A stretch of 64,000 nucleotides of DNA from Pedobacter sp. MR2016-24 (GTDB lineage Bacteria; Bacteroidota; Bacteroidia; Sphingobacteriales; Sphingobacteriaceae). Position 1 is the stretch's first letter; every line of letters begins with the position of its first letter. The position numbers were made by a program, and so were the translations under genes. The stretch is from assembly GCF_026239655.1 (NCBI RefSeq), contig NZ_JAPIVO010000001.1, forward strand, positions 186,001 to 250,000, given 5' to 3'. Positions 17,822 to 27,927 of this stretch are shown here, piece after piece. Below the pieces are notes generated by a model. That model searched no databases. It saw only the letters and a program-made list of their open reading frames with translations, and was not told the DNA's origin.

Positions 17822-20800
17822 ATGAAAAGAAGTATACTCAGTGTACTGTTTTTTCTATTTGTAGCAGTAGCTGCATTTGGTCAAAACCGTACAGTAACAG
17901 GTACAGTAACGTCACAAGGGGATAATTTACCTATTCCCGGTGTCAGTGTCAAAATTATCGGAGCTGCGGGCGGCGCAGTAACGTCCAGTGATGGAAAATT
18001 CACTATCAGTGCGCCGGCTGGTGCAACATCCTTACAATTCTCGTTTATCGGTTATGTTAGCCAAACTAAAGCGATTTCTGGTTCTGGAACTATCAATGTT
18101 GTATTAGCAAGTGATAGTAAAGGCCTTAGTGAAGTTGTTGTTGTGGGTTATGGAACACAAGTTCGTAAGGATATTACAGGATCAGTAGGATCTGTAAAAG
18201 GTGCTGCTATTAAAAACTTAGCAAGTCCGAGTTTTGATAAGCAGTTAGCTGGTCAGGTGACCGGTGTTCAGGCTTCAAATACAAGTGGTATTTTAGGGCA
18301 GCCGGCACGTATCCGTATCCGTGGAACGAACTCTATTTCAAGTAGCGGTGATCCGTTATATGTTGTAGATGGCGTGCCATATATTTCTGGAGATCAGGGT
18401 GCTGTTACACAGTATAACCCTCTTGGAGATATCAATCCTAACGATATAGAAAGTTATGATGTTTTAAAAGACGGTGCAGCAACGGCTATTTATGGTTCAA
18501 GAGCTGCAAACGGTGTAATTTTAATTACTACAAAAAGAGGAAAATCGGGTAAAGCCAAGATGACTTATGATTCATGGTTTGCTTTGGCAACGCCATCTAA
18601 GCGTTATGATTTATTGAATGCAGATCAGTTTATTGAAATTTCAAATGAGAAATTTGGTTATACTTATCCTGATTCTGTTGTAGCTTATCCTTCTATAAAC
18701 GCTAATGGTTCGGCAGTTAATACTGACTGGCAGGATGTAGTGCTTAGAAATGGCTTCCAACAAAATCATGCCTTTTCAATCAGTGGTGCAACAGATCAGA
18801 CAAATTATTATGTCTCTTTAGGATTTGCAAATCTAACAGGAACAACAGTTAACAATGATCAGCGTAAATATAACTTCCGTACTAAATTAGAGCAAAAGGC
18901 ATTTAATAACCGTGTTACATTTGGTATCAATACTGCGGTTACTTATTCTAAAAACAATGGATTAAATGACGGTGCCGGTTCTGGTGCGTTGTCAGGAAAC
19001 TTATCCGCTGCTATCAGGTCTTTACCAAACGTTTCGGTAAAAAATGCTGATGGTTCATATAATTTAAATGCAGACCAGACCACTCTGGGAGCCGGATCAA
19101 ACGTTAAAACTATCGACGATAACTATCCTAACATTGGATATGTTCTTGCTAATAATATTTACAGATCACAAGCATTAAACCTTACCGGAAATGCATTTGT
19201 AAAAGTAAATATTTTAGAGGGTTTGAATGCGATGTCTCAGATCGGTATTAACTATATCAATGCTGAAGATTATATGTACTGGAATCCTGTTCATGGTGAC
19301 GGTAGAGGATCTAACGGTATTGTAGATCAGTACTACCAACCATTATTCAGATACAACTGGCAAAATACTTTAGATTACTCAAAAACATTTGGAGAGCATA
19401 AAATAGACGTTGTTGGTGGTCTGGAATTCCAGAAAACACGTCAGCGTTTTATTGAGGCTCAGGGAACTAACCTGTCTTCACCATATTTTGCTGAAAATGG
19501 TAATATTATCTCCAGTACATTGTCTAATCAGTTTTATGGTGGTAATGCTTATGAATCTGCTTATGCATCTGTTTTTGGAAGGGTAAGTTATTCATTAATG
19601 GATAAATACTTGCTTTCTGCTTCTGTGAGAAGAGATAAGATCTCAGATCTGCCGATAGGAAATCAAAATGTAACTCTTCCTGGTGCTTCCATTGGATGGA
19701 GATTATCTAAAGAAGATTTCTTCGCAAATTCTTCTGCTTTGAAATTCATCAATGATTTAAAAATCCGTGGAGGTTATGCTAAAGTAGGTAATGTTGAAAT
19801 TGGCCGTTTACCAGGTGTTGGTGTATTTTCCCCGGTACAATATGGTGATGTGAGTGGTATCAATTTCACCCGTTTAGGCAACCCATCTTTATCTTTCGAA
19901 ACCAGTAAAAAAATCAACGTTGGATTTGATGTAACAATGCTTGATAACAGAATCACTTTCTCGGCTGATTACTTCAAAAATAATGTGGATAATCTGATTC
20001 TTGATGTACCTACCCCATCTTCTTATGGTGTTCCGTCTAATAAATACTCTGCTAACGTAGGTAGTATGAATAACAAAGGACTTGAATTCTCAATTTCGAG
20101 CACGAATATGAAGACTGATAATTTCTCATGGAATACCAATCTGAATATGACTTTTGTTAAAAACAAGATTACAACGCTTGCCAACAACAATGCAGACCTA
20201 ATTGATACTTATAATATTACACGTGTTGGTGAGTCTATCGGTGCTTTTTATGGTTACAAATCTGCCGGTGTAAACTCTGCTAATGGTAATCCGATGTTTT
20301 ACAAGGCTGATGGTTCTATCGTTCAGGCAAGTGTTGATACTTATGAATGGTATAGATACAATGCCAGCAACCCTGCCGATATCTCACAAACAGGCGAAGC
20401 ATTAACAAGTACAGATAAAACTGTTCTTGGGCAGTCTAACCCAACCTGGTTTGGAGGTTTGAACAATACATTCACTTACAAATCCTTCGATTTAGGTTTA
20501 ATGTTAACCTTTGGCGGTGGTAATAAAATCTATAATGTGACGAGACAAGAGGCTTTAAACAGTACTGGTTTCGTAAATAATGGTGTAGAGATTTTAGAGC
20601 GCTGGACAACTCCTGGTCAGGTAACTACTGTTCCTAAGCTTTCTTATTCTGATGATGCTTTGGTATTGCAAACAGGAAATCTGAACAGCAGATTTTTAGA
20701 GGATGGTAAGTTCTTAAGGGCACAGAACATCTCTTTAGGTTATACGATTTCTCCAAGATTCTTAAACAAGCTTCAGATCAATAACCTGAGAGTTTACGCA

Positions 20801-20962
20801 CAAGTGCAGAATGCTTTTGTAATCACAGGATATTCAGGTCTTGATCCAGAATTGGCTACTGGTTACTCTACAGCTGCAGGTGCAAATAGAGCTCCTGGTG
20901 TAGATTATAATACCAATCCGGTTCCGCGTACTTACACGCTTGGTATTAACTTAGGCTTTTAA
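17822..20962 (+). CDS. SusC/RagA-family TonB-linked outer-membrane transporter 2
   Basis: A 1046-residue protein closely similar in its first 100 residues to transporter 1 (NRTVTGTVTSQGDNLPIPGV, then GYVSQT). Signal peptide to FGQ (about residue 20), CarboxypepD_reg-like domain, LSEVVVVGYGTQ, plug with LYVVDGVPY, DINPNDIESYDVLKDGAAT and AIYGSRAANGVILITTKRG, and a barrel ending GINLGF. DGAAT plus GYGTQ place it in the commonest SusC subtype, unlike transporter 1 (KGAAA, ALGIQ). Its SusD partner follows after 17 nt. AACCTAA lies 10 nt before the start. Confidence 0.93.
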   Translation: MKRSILSVLFFLFVAVAAFGQNRTVTGTVTSQGDNLPIPGVSVKIIGAAGGAVTSSDGKFTISAPAGATSLQFSFIGYVSQTKAISGSGTINVVLASDSKGLSEVVVVGYGTQVRKDITGSVGSVKGAAIKNLASPSFDKQLAGQVTGVQASNTSGILGQPARIRIRGTNSISSSGDPLYVVDGVPYISGDQGAVTQYNPLGDINPNDIESYDVLKDGAATAIYGSRAANGVILITTKRGKSGKAKMTYDSWFALATPSKRYDLLNADQFIEISNEKFGYTYPDSVVAYPSINANGSAVNTDWQDVVLRNGFQQNHAFSISGATDQTNYYVSLGFANLTGTTVNNDQRKYNFRTKLEQKAFNNRVTFGINTAVTYSKNNGLNDGAGSGALSGNLSAAIRSLPNVSVKNADGSYNLNADQTTLGAGSNVKTIDDNYPNIGYVLANNIYRSQALNLTGNAFVKVNILEGLNAMSQIGINYINAEDYMYWNPVHGDGRGSNGIVDQYYQPLFRYNWQNTLDYSKTFGEHKIDVVGGLEFQKTRQRFIEAQGTNLSSPYFAENGNIISSTLSNQFYGGNAYESAYASVFGRVSYSLMDKYLLSASVRRDKISDLPIGNQNVTLPGASIGWRLSKEDFFANSSALKFINDLKIRGGYAKVGNVEIGRLPGVGVFSPVQYGDVSGINFTRLGNPSLSFETSKKINVGFDVTMLDNRITFSADYFKNNVDNLILDVPTPSSYGVPSNKYSANVGSMNNKGLEFSISSTNMKTDNFSWNTNLNMTFVKNKITTLANNNADLIDTYNITRVGESIGAFYGYKSAGVNSANGNPMFYKADGSIVQASVDTYEWYRYNASNPADISQTGEALTSTDKTVLGQSNPTWFGGLNNTFTYKSFDLGLMLTFGGGNKIYNVTRQEALNSTGFVNNGVEILERWTTPGQVTTVPKLSYSDDALVLQTGNLNSRFLEDGKFLRAQNISLGYTISPRFLNKLQINNLRVYAQVQNAFVITGYSGLDPELATGYSTAAGANRAPGVDYNTNPVPRTYTLGINLGF

Positions 20963-20979
20963 TCCATAATAATTTAAAA

Positions 20980-22560
20980 ATGAATATTATATCTAAAAAT
21001 AAAAGTAGCAGAAATAAGATAGTGGCTTTATCCGTTTTGGGATTGCTATTGTTTACTGCTTCGTGTAAAAAGTTTACAGAAATAAAACCTCTGGACGGCC
21101 TGGTTGAAGAGATTGCTTTTGATACGAAATCGAATATCGAATTGGTAATGAACGGCGTTTATCAACAGGCTGCAATTGGTAAATACAATGGTGAGGGTGG
21201 TAGAGGGTATCCTTTTGGAGGCGCTTCTATTATTCAGGCTGAAATGCGCGGAGAGGATATGGTGAACTTACAACAGTTCTACCAAATTACTTATCAGTCG
21301 ACGCAATCAACATCTTCGGCAAATAATGTAAATCATTATGAAAACCTTTATTTTCTGATTAATCAGGCAAATATATTCATTGCAGGTGTAAAAACAGCAG
21401 TAGAAAAAGGTGTGCTTACTGATGCTGAAGAGAAGGCATATGAAGGGGAGGCAAGATTCTTAAGAGCTTTAGCTCACCATGAACTGGTTCTTAATTTTGC
21501 AAAACCTTATGCAGATGGACAAGGCAATAAGCCAGGTGTTCCTTACCGTACAACTGCAATTCGTTCTACAACAGATTTTGATGAGGCTAGTAAAGTGGGC
21601 AGGGGACTTGTATCAGAAGATTATACCAAGATTCTTGAGGACTTAGATTTTGCAGAAGCAAATTTAAGTGCTACCTCTACTAATTATTCCAGAGCCACTA
21701 AAGGTGCGGCTATTGCTTTGAAATCACGTGTTCACTTACATATGGGTGATTATTCAGCTGTAATAGCTGACGGTGCTAAATTAGGTACTGATGCTTCCGG
21801 GCCAACTTTTACAAGTCCGGTTGGTAATTACAAATTAACAGATAGTCCAGATGGCCCATTTGTTAACTATAGATCGAACAGTGAATCTATGTTTTCAATT
21901 GCTAACAGTGCTGCTTCTAATGGAGATGTCAATGGCGCATTAGCAAGTATGTTATTGCCATCTGATTTAAACGGAAGAAGCCTTGTGTCAACAAGTCCGA
22001 ATCTTTATAATGCTAGTTTCTGGGTAACAGGTGATTTAAGAAAAAGCCTGTTACAGGTAAAAGGTTCTAATGATGGTGTTTATTATAATAATAAATATCG
22101 TGATGCAATCACAAAAGCAGATTGGGCACCAATCATCAGGTATGCTGAAGTATTATTAAATGTTGCTGAAGCGGAAGCGCGTTCTGGATCTGCTGCTCAT
22201 GCATTTGTATTATTAAATGCAGTTAGAAATCGTTCTGTCCCTGTCGCTAATCGCTTTATTTCAGCTCCTGCGGATTTGGTTCTGGCTATCTTAAATGAGC
22301 GCAGAGTTGAATTTGCTGGAGAAGGAAGAAGATGGCCTGATTTGCATCGCTTAGCATTGGATGCAACTTATGGTCAGGGTGGTATTCCTGCTAAACTTAA
22401 TGCTGGGCAAGTTACTGGTGATGTCTTTAACGAGAGCACTATTTTAACTCCTGCCAGAGCAGCTATCGCGTATACTGATTATAGGTTCTTGTGGCCTTTC
22501 CCATTATCTGAGGTTAACTCTAACCCTTTGATTAAGGCTTCCCAGAATCCTGGGTACTAA
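20980..22560 (+). CDS. SusD/RagB family surface lipoprotein 2
   Basis: A 526-residue lipoprotein (lipobox TASCK, about Cys 30). Family features: EIKPLDGLVEE at the mature N-terminus, ALRALAHHEL-type TPR (ARFLRALAHHELVLNFAKPY), GAAIALKSRVHLHMGDY, IIRYAEVLLNVAEAEAR and ILNERRVEFAGEGRRWPDLHRL near the C-terminus. The last motif is the classical SusD/RagB C-terminal signature, in contrast to the SusD-like_2 partners of operons 1 and 3. It pairs with transporter 2, 17 nt upstream. A strong terminator follows. Confidence 0.92.
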   Translation: MNIISKNKSSRNKIVALSVLGLLLFTASCKKFTEIKPLDGLVEEIAFDTKSNIELVMNGVYQQAAIGKYNGEGGRGYPFGGASIIQAEMRGEDMVNLQQFYQITYQSTQSTSSANNVNHYENLYFLINQANIFIAGVKTAVEKGVLTDAEEKAYEGEARFLRALAHHELVLNFAKPYADGQGNKPGVPYRTTAIRSTTDFDEASKVGRGLVSEDYTKILEDLDFAEANLSATSTNYSRATKGAAIALKSRVHLHMGDYSAVIADGAKLGTDASGPTFTSPVGNYKLTDSPDGPFVNYRSNSESMFSIANSAASNGDVNGALASMLLPSDLNGRSLVSTSPNLYNASFWVTGDLRKSLLQVKGSNDGVYYNNKYRDAITKADWAPIIRYAEVLLNVAEAEARSGSAAHAFVLLNAVRNRSVPVANRFISAPADLVLAILNERRVEFAGEGRRWPDLHRLALDATYGQGGIPAKLNAGQVTGDVFNESTILTPARAAIAYTDYRFLWPFPLSEVNSNPLIKASQNPGY

Positions 22561-22581
22561 TTAGAATAAACATATTAGTTG

Positions 22582-22622
22582 AAAATGGACTGCGTCACTA
22601 TGATGCAGTCCATTTTTTTTTT
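22582..22622 (+). terminator. intrinsic terminator after SusCD operon 2
   Basis: AAAATGGACTGC pairs with GCAGTCCATTTT over 12 bp, closed by an 11-nt loop and followed by an uninterrupted run of T. Confidence 0.9.
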
Positions 22623-23186
22623 TGCTATTATATTTGCGAGCTCTTCATTCCAAATCAGGAATCTGGTCGGTTTCTTTTGTTTACTTGGATGATTATATGC
22701 TTAAGATAGCCGAAAATAAAATTGTAAATTTTATTAATGTAAATGGTATGTCGTTGTTTTGTTTCTTAGTTGGTCAATTTGATTATTTTTGACTTTCTTT
22801 AATTTATCCATGGATTTTTGGGAATAATTTAGTTGATTTTATAAGATATAGGATGAATTATTCCTAATACGGATTGTTTATTATTTTTGTTTATAATAAT
22901 TCAATTATTTACTTTTTATTTTCTGGTATTTTTTCAAATAATTGGCTTTTTGTAATCTCTTTTTAATGTTATGTGCATTTAACAGTGATTTTACAATACG
23001 TACTGATAATTTTCTACGCAAATTATCAGTTTTTTGAGGGTAAATAGATTTTATTTAGAGCGGTAAATTTATTGTGTTAGAAAAGTCATAATATTGTCAT
23101 ATAAGGGATTCTTTTAGTTTATCTTTTTAGTAATCTGGCTAAATCGTTATATTCGGTTTTAACTATAATTAACCTAAACTAATTTT
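22623..23186 (+). other. 564-nt AT-rich gene-free leader before SusCD operon 3
   Basis: No open frame with protein-like character is visible. The stretch is strongly AT-rich. It contains two TATTTTTG elements that match TAnnTTTG (22784-22791, with a TTTG at 22758-22761 as possible -33, and 22882-22889), a terminator-like hairpin at 23002-23035 and the AACCTAA element at 23171-23177. The arrangement suggests either a short independent RNA or an attenuated leader for the third operon. Confidence 0.55.
23002..23035 (+). terminator. terminator-like hairpin inside the SusC3 leader
   Basis: ACTGATAATTT pairs perfectly (11 bp) with AAATTATCAGT around a 7-nt loop and is followed by a T run. It lies about 150 nt before the susC start rather than after a gene, so it would end a leader transcript or a small RNA initiated from one of the upstream TATTTTTG elements. 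Confidence 0.65.
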
Positions 23187-26100
23187 ATGAAAAAACTTCT
23201 ACAAAGTTTGTTCGTGATGATGCTATGCGTGAATTTCGCGATGGCTCAAGACCGGACAATCACAGGAACGATTACATCAAACGAGGATAAGAATCCTATT
23301 CCAGGTGTAACCATTCGTCTAAAAGGTGCCCAAGGCGGCACACAAACTGATGCAAGTGGTAAATTCTCATTAAGAATACCAGCTTCCGTTACCGCTCTTC
23401 AAATTTCTTCCCTGGGATTTGTTGCACGTGAAGTTTCAGTTGGCAACTCAAACGTTTTAAATATCACACTAGAGCCTGATGCTAACTCTTTGAGTGAGGT
23501 TGTAGTAACTTCTTTTGGTGTACAAAGAGATAAAAGAACTCTCGGTTACGGAATTACTCAATTGAATTCAGAGCAATTGACCACAGCAAAAGCAACAAAC
23601 GTAACTAATCAGCTTGCTGGGAAAATTGCCGGTGTACGCGTTTCTGGTTCAGGTGGTGCATTTACGAGTTCAAGTGTAATTATGCGGGGTATGACTACAT
23701 TTACGGGTAGTAACCAACCATTATATGTTGTTGATGGTGTACCTATTGATAACAGTGGAGGTGCAAGTGCGCTGCAAACGGGTGCTGCGGTATCCAGTAG
23801 AGCCATTGATATCAACCCTGAAGATATTGAAAACATGGTGGTTTTAAAAGATGCAGCCTCAACATCTGTTTATGGACCACGTGGAGCATCAGGTGTAATT
23901 CTGATCACCACAAAAAAAGGTAAAAAAGGGGACAAGGGAACAATTACATACACAACAAATTACAGTTTGGGTAATGTGAATAGATTGCCTAAATACCAGA
24001 ACGAATATGCTCAAGGTACAAACGGGCTGTTGACGGCAGGTAATATTGGTAATGCTACCGTAGCAGGAAGTGGTATTTCTACTTCATGGGGACCAAAAAT
24101 TATGGGACAGACGATTACGAATTCATTTGGTAATCCTGAAGTGTTGCAAGCACATCCTGATAATGTGAAAGATATCTTCCAGCAGTCTTATAATTTCCAG
24201 AACAATATCAGTTTCACTGGTGGTAACGATAAGTCTACTATGCGCGTTGCTTATGGTAATGCAACCGAGACTTATGTGATTGATAATAACAAGCTAAAAA
24301 GAAATAACTTAACGTTTAGCGGAACAACTGATATCACCAGTAAATTAACAGTTGGTGCGTCGATGACTTATACCAACACAAGTTCAATCAGAACACTACA
24401 AGGTAATCAATTGTCTAACCCTTTATTCAGGGCATACTTTACGCCAAGAAGTTACGATTTAACTAATATGCCTTTTGAGGATGAGAATGGAAATCAACTT
24501 TGGGCAGGTGGCGAGGATCACCCATACTGGACTATCAAACACAATAAGTACAATGATGAAGTAAACCGTATTTTGGGTAACGTTAATGCGAAATACAAAT
24601 TTACAGACTGGTTGAATGCTGACTTAAAGGTAGGATCTGATTTTTATACTTTGAGAAGTAAAGGTTTTGATGAAATTGGCAACAGAGGTGGTGGTTTTGC
24701 TGGTGCAAGTTCAAATGGCGTGGGAGGTATTGTTGATCAGAACAATAGTGTCAGAAATTTAAACTCGTATTTCACATTAAATGCTAACCATAAATTTGGG
24801 GATTTTAATCTGAGTGCTACGTTGGGTAATGAGATTTATGAGAATTATAGAACAAATAACAGACTGGATGGCTATGAACTGGTAATTCCTGGCTTTGACA
24901 ATATGAAAAATGCATTGATCTATAACCCTACTGTTTTCTCTACGAGATCAAGGGTGCTAGGTATTTTTGCTGACGTTGTTGCAGACTATAAGGGATATTT
25001 ATCTTTAAACCTTAAAGCAAGAAATGACTGGTCATCTACATTAACACCAGCGAACAGATCTATCTTTTATCCAGGTGCTGCGGTAAGTTTCATTGCGACT
25101 GAGGCTTTCCCTGCTTTGAAAGTTGATAAATATGTAAACCTGATTAAGTTCAGAGCAAGTATTGGGGAAGTTGGAAAGGGAGCAGATGCTTATAACACTG
25201 CGACTTATTATGATATTTCTGGTGCTAGTGATGGATCTGGTCCGATAATCAATTTTCCTTATGAAGGATTAGCTGGTTTTACGCTAAATGATTTTGCTGG
25301 TAATCCAGATCTTACGCCTGAATTTACCAGAGAGATATCTTTCGGTACAGAATTAGGATTTTTCAATAACCGTTTAACTATTGACGGAAGTTACTACAAT
25401 AGAAAAACGCGTGATGTTATTTTAGATGTTCCGGTTTCGGCGACATCAGGTATCACGACTGTAACTAAAAATGCAGGTAGCCTTTCTACTAAGGGCGTTG
25501 AATTAATGATTGGTGGAACGCCGTTAAGAACCAAAGATTTTTCATGGGATATTAGTGCAAACTTTACCAAGTACAAATCAGTAGTTGATGCGCTTGCGCC
25601 AGGAGTTACGAATATCTTTTTAGGTGGTTTCACTACACCAAATATCAGGTTAGTTGCTGGTGATGAATATGGACAGATTTATGGTACTGCTTATCAGCGG
25701 AATGAAGCCGGTCAGCTATTACTTAGTCCGGCTGGTTTACCATTGCCTACTGCTGGTGTAGTTAAAATCGGAAATCCTAATCCTGATTACACTGTAGGTA
25801 TCAATAACAACTTCAACTATAAAAGCTTCTCATTATCTGTCCTTTTAGACATTCGTAAAGGTGGAGATCAATATTCAAGAAATATAGCTGATGTTCAGCG
25901 TAATGGTGTTGCTGCAGAAACAGGAGAGTTTCCACGTTTTGAAGCAGACAATCTTACATTAACAAAACCTTACATCTATGAAGGTGTATATGCTTCAGGC
26001 CCTAATGCTGGACAGGCCAATACAACGATGTTGACTGCCCAAAGTTTCTATGGTAATACTGGTAAATATGTTGCCGCAGAAGGTTATATCTATGATACTT

Positions 26101-26342
26101 CGTGGTTCAGAGTACGTGAAGCTGCGTTGAACTACAGATTACCACAAGATATCTTGAAAAAAACACCTTTTAGAGGTTTAGAATTCGGTGTATTTGGAAG
26201 AAACTTATACCTGAGAGCTAAAAATTACCCGCACTTCGATCCTGAGCAAAATGCTTTGGGGGTTAGTAATGCTCAGGGACTTGAGTTTAACTCACAACCA
26301 AGTTCAAGAACGTTTGGTGTGAATTTGAAAATAACATTATAA
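23187..26342 (+). CDS. SusC/RagA-family TonB-linked outer-membrane transporter 3
   Basis: A 1051-residue protein: signal peptide to AMAQ (residue 20), CarboxypepD_reg-like domain (TITGTITSNEDKNPIPGVTI), LSEVVVTSFGVQRDKRTLGYG, plug with LYVVDGVPID, DINPEDIENMVVLKDAAST and SVYGPRGASGVILITTKKG, and a barrel ending FGVNLKITL. ALGIQ/SFGVQ-type junctions relate it more to transporter 1 than 2, and its SusD partner is also of the SusD-like_2 type. AACCTAA lies 9 nt before the ATG. The partner starts 18 nt downstream. Confidence 0.93.
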   Translation: MKKLLQSLFVMMLCVNFAMAQDRTITGTITSNEDKNPIPGVTIRLKGAQGGTQTDASGKFSLRIPASVTALQISSLGFVAREVSVGNSNVLNITLEPDANSLSEVVVTSFGVQRDKRTLGYGITQLNSEQLTTAKATNVTNQLAGKIAGVRVSGSGGAFTSSSVIMRGMTTFTGSNQPLYVVDGVPIDNSGGASALQTGAAVSSRAIDINPEDIENMVVLKDAASTSVYGPRGASGVILITTKKGKKGDKGTITYTTNYSLGNVNRLPKYQNEYAQGTNGLLTAGNIGNATVAGSGISTSWGPKIMGQTITNSFGNPEVLQAHPDNVKDIFQQSYNFQNNISFTGGNDKSTMRVAYGNATETYVIDNNKLKRNNLTFSGTTDITSKLTVGASMTYTNTSSIRTLQGNQLSNPLFRAYFTPRSYDLTNMPFEDENGNQLWAGGEDHPYWTIKHNKYNDEVNRILGNVNAKYKFTDWLNADLKVGSDFYTLRSKGFDEIGNRGGGFAGASSNGVGGIVDQNNSVRNLNSYFTLNANHKFGDFNLSATLGNEIYENYRTNNRLDGYELVIPGFDNMKNALIYNPTVFSTRSRVLGIFADVVADYKGYLSLNLKARNDWSSTLTPANRSIFYPGAAVSFIATEAFPALKVDKYVNLIKFRASIGEVGKGADAYNTATYYDISGASDGSGPIINFPYEGLAGFTLNDFAGNPDLTPEFTREISFGTELGFFNNRLTIDGSYYNRKTRDVILDVPVSATSGITTVTKNAGSLSTKGVELMIGGTPLRTKDFSWDISANFTKYKSVVDALAPGVTNIFLGGFTTPNIRLVAGDEYGQIYGTAYQRNEAGQLLLSPAGLPLPTAGVVKIGNPNPDYTVGINNNFNYKSFSLSVLLDIRKGGDQYSRNIADVQRNGVAAETGEFPRFEADNLTLTKPYIYEGVYASGPNAGQANTTMLTAQSFYGNTGKYVAAEGYIYDTSWFRVREAALNYRLPQDILKKTPFRGLEFGVFGRNLYLRAKNYPHFDPEQNALGVSNAQGLEFNSQPSSRTFGVNLKITL

Positions 26343-26360
26343 GTTTAAATTGTGAATTAT

Positions 26361-27827
26361 ATGAAAAAATTAAGATATATAGTCATTGCCTCATTTATTA
26401 TGATAGGCATTTTGACAACAAGTTCATGCAAAAAGTTTTTCGATATCAATACAAATCCTGATGCTATCGCTTCTGCACCCATTGATCAGCAATTAAGTTC
26501 ATTGACGGTAAATGTAGGCTTCTATGCAGGAAGTGATATGAACAGGTTTAGTTCAATCATTGCACAGCAATTTTCTGGTCAAAGCACCGGGGCACAAAAT
26601 CAGACTCAAGATTATGAAAAATATCTTATTCAAGGCTCTGATGCAAATAATGCATGGGGAACGATGTATGCAACGATTTTAAATGATGCAGAAAACATTA
26701 TCGTTAAGGCAACTGCAGAAGGAAGTCCTCATTATTCTGGAGTAGCGAAAATTCTTAAAGCTTATGCTTATCAGATTACTGTGGATTTTTATGGTGATGT
26801 TCCTTATTCTGAAACCCAACAATTAACGCTGAATACTCAGGCTAAATATGATAGTGCAGAGCAAATCTATACTTCGCTTATTACTGTATTAAATGAAGGA
26901 ATTGCTGAAGTTAATGCTACTACTTCTAGCAAATCTCCTGGAGACAACAGTACTATTTTTCCAGGTGATTTTGATGACTCAAAAGCTAAGTGGGTAAAAT
27001 TTGCAAACACACTTAAACTAAGATTGTATTTACATTATAGTGAAAAAGATCCGGCTTTTGCTAAAGCACAAATTGATCAGTTGATTAATTCTGGAGCTGC
27101 GTTCATTGCTAGTAATGATGATAACTTTCAGATGTTTTTCGGATCGGTTGCTGCATCACAAAATCCAATCGATCAATACCAGAATGCACGTATTGGATAT
27201 TTAGTGGCAAACAATAATCTTGTTTCTCTAATGAACAGTAAAGCAGATCCAAGAAGACCATTTTATTTTACTCAATATCCAGCGGGTTCAGGTCAATATT
27301 TAGGAAGCATTGGTGGGGCTTCACCTTCTCAGAATTATTCAAAGTTTAATACTTATTTGAGAGGTGCATTAGCTAATGGGTCTTATGCAGGAAATGCTCC
27401 TATCAGGATGCTTACTTTTGCAGAGTATAACTTTATAAGAGCAGAAGCTGCACTTAGATTTGCTTCCCCAGGTGTTGCACAGACGTTTTTCGCTGCAGGT
27501 ATAACTGCTTCAATGAATGATGCTGGTGTTGCTGGTGCTGACATCACTACATACCTAGCTACTCGTGGCGTGTTGGCAGGAACTCCTGCGCAACAATTAG
27601 AGCAAATCATTAACGAAAAATATGTTGCAAGTTTTGGTGTGATTGTTGAACCATGGACTGATTGGAGAAGAACAGGTTATCCTGCTACAATTGTTCCACC
27701 TGCCAATGCAGTAGTTCAGTTTGTTCCAAGATCACTATACTATCCACAATCAGAAATTGATTTGAATCCAAATGCTAAGCAGAAATCGGGTTTAAATACT
27801 AGAATTTTCTGGGATACAAGGCAATAA
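26361..27827 (+). CDS. SusD/RagB-like surface lipoprotein 3 (SusD-like_2 type)
   Basis: The ATG at 26361 gives MKKLRYIVIASFIMIGILTT and lipobox SSCKK; a GTG 9 nt upstream is in frame but unneeded. The 488-residue protein starts FFDINTNPDAIASAP, the SusD-like_2 N-terminal signature, followed by AYQITVDFYGDVPYSETQ, KWVKFANTLKLRLYLHYS and TFAEYNFIRAEAALRF. It should act with transporter 3. It shares NP and DVPYxxA motifs with the operon 1 SusD, supporting common ancestry of operons 1 and 3. Confidence 0.9.
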   Translation: MKKLRYIVIASFIMIGILTTSSCKKFFDINTNPDAIASAPIDQQLSSLTVNVGFYAGSDMNRFSSIIAQQFSGQSTGAQNQTQDYEKYLIQGSDANNAWGTMYATILNDAENIIVKATAEGSPHYSGVAKILKAYAYQITVDFYGDVPYSETQQLTLNTQAKYDSAEQIYTSLITVLNEGIAEVNATTSSKSPGDNSTIFPGDFDDSKAKWVKFANTLKLRLYLHYSEKDPAFAKAQIDQLINSGAAFIASNDDNFQMFFGSVAASQNPIDQYQNARIGYLVANNNLVSLMNSKADPRRPFYFTQYPAGSGQYLGSIGGASPSQNYSKFNTYLRGALANGSYAGNAPIRMLTFAEYNFIRAEAALRFASPGVAQTFFAAGITASMNDAGVAGADITTYLATRGVLAGTPAQQLEQIINEKYVASFGVIVEPWTDWRRTGYPATIVPPANAVVQFVPRSLYYPQSEIDLNPNAKQKSGLNTRIFWDTRQ

Positions 27828-27844
27828 CAATAAGTTTTAATATT

Positions 27845-27883
27845 AAAAAGCGGCCTTCTATAATTAGAAGGCCGCTTTTTTTT
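27845..27883 (+). terminator. intrinsic terminator after SusCD operon 3 (possibly bidirectional)
   Basis: A perfect 16-bp stem (AAAAAGCGGCCTTCTA with its complement) around a TAAT loop, with T tract on one side and A tract on the other. It can serve both the SusD gene and the convergent LD-carboxypeptidase gene. Confidence 0.92.
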
Positions 27884-27927
27884 GGAATAACTCCGGTTGT
27901 TAATTAAATATAACCCTGGGCTGTAGT

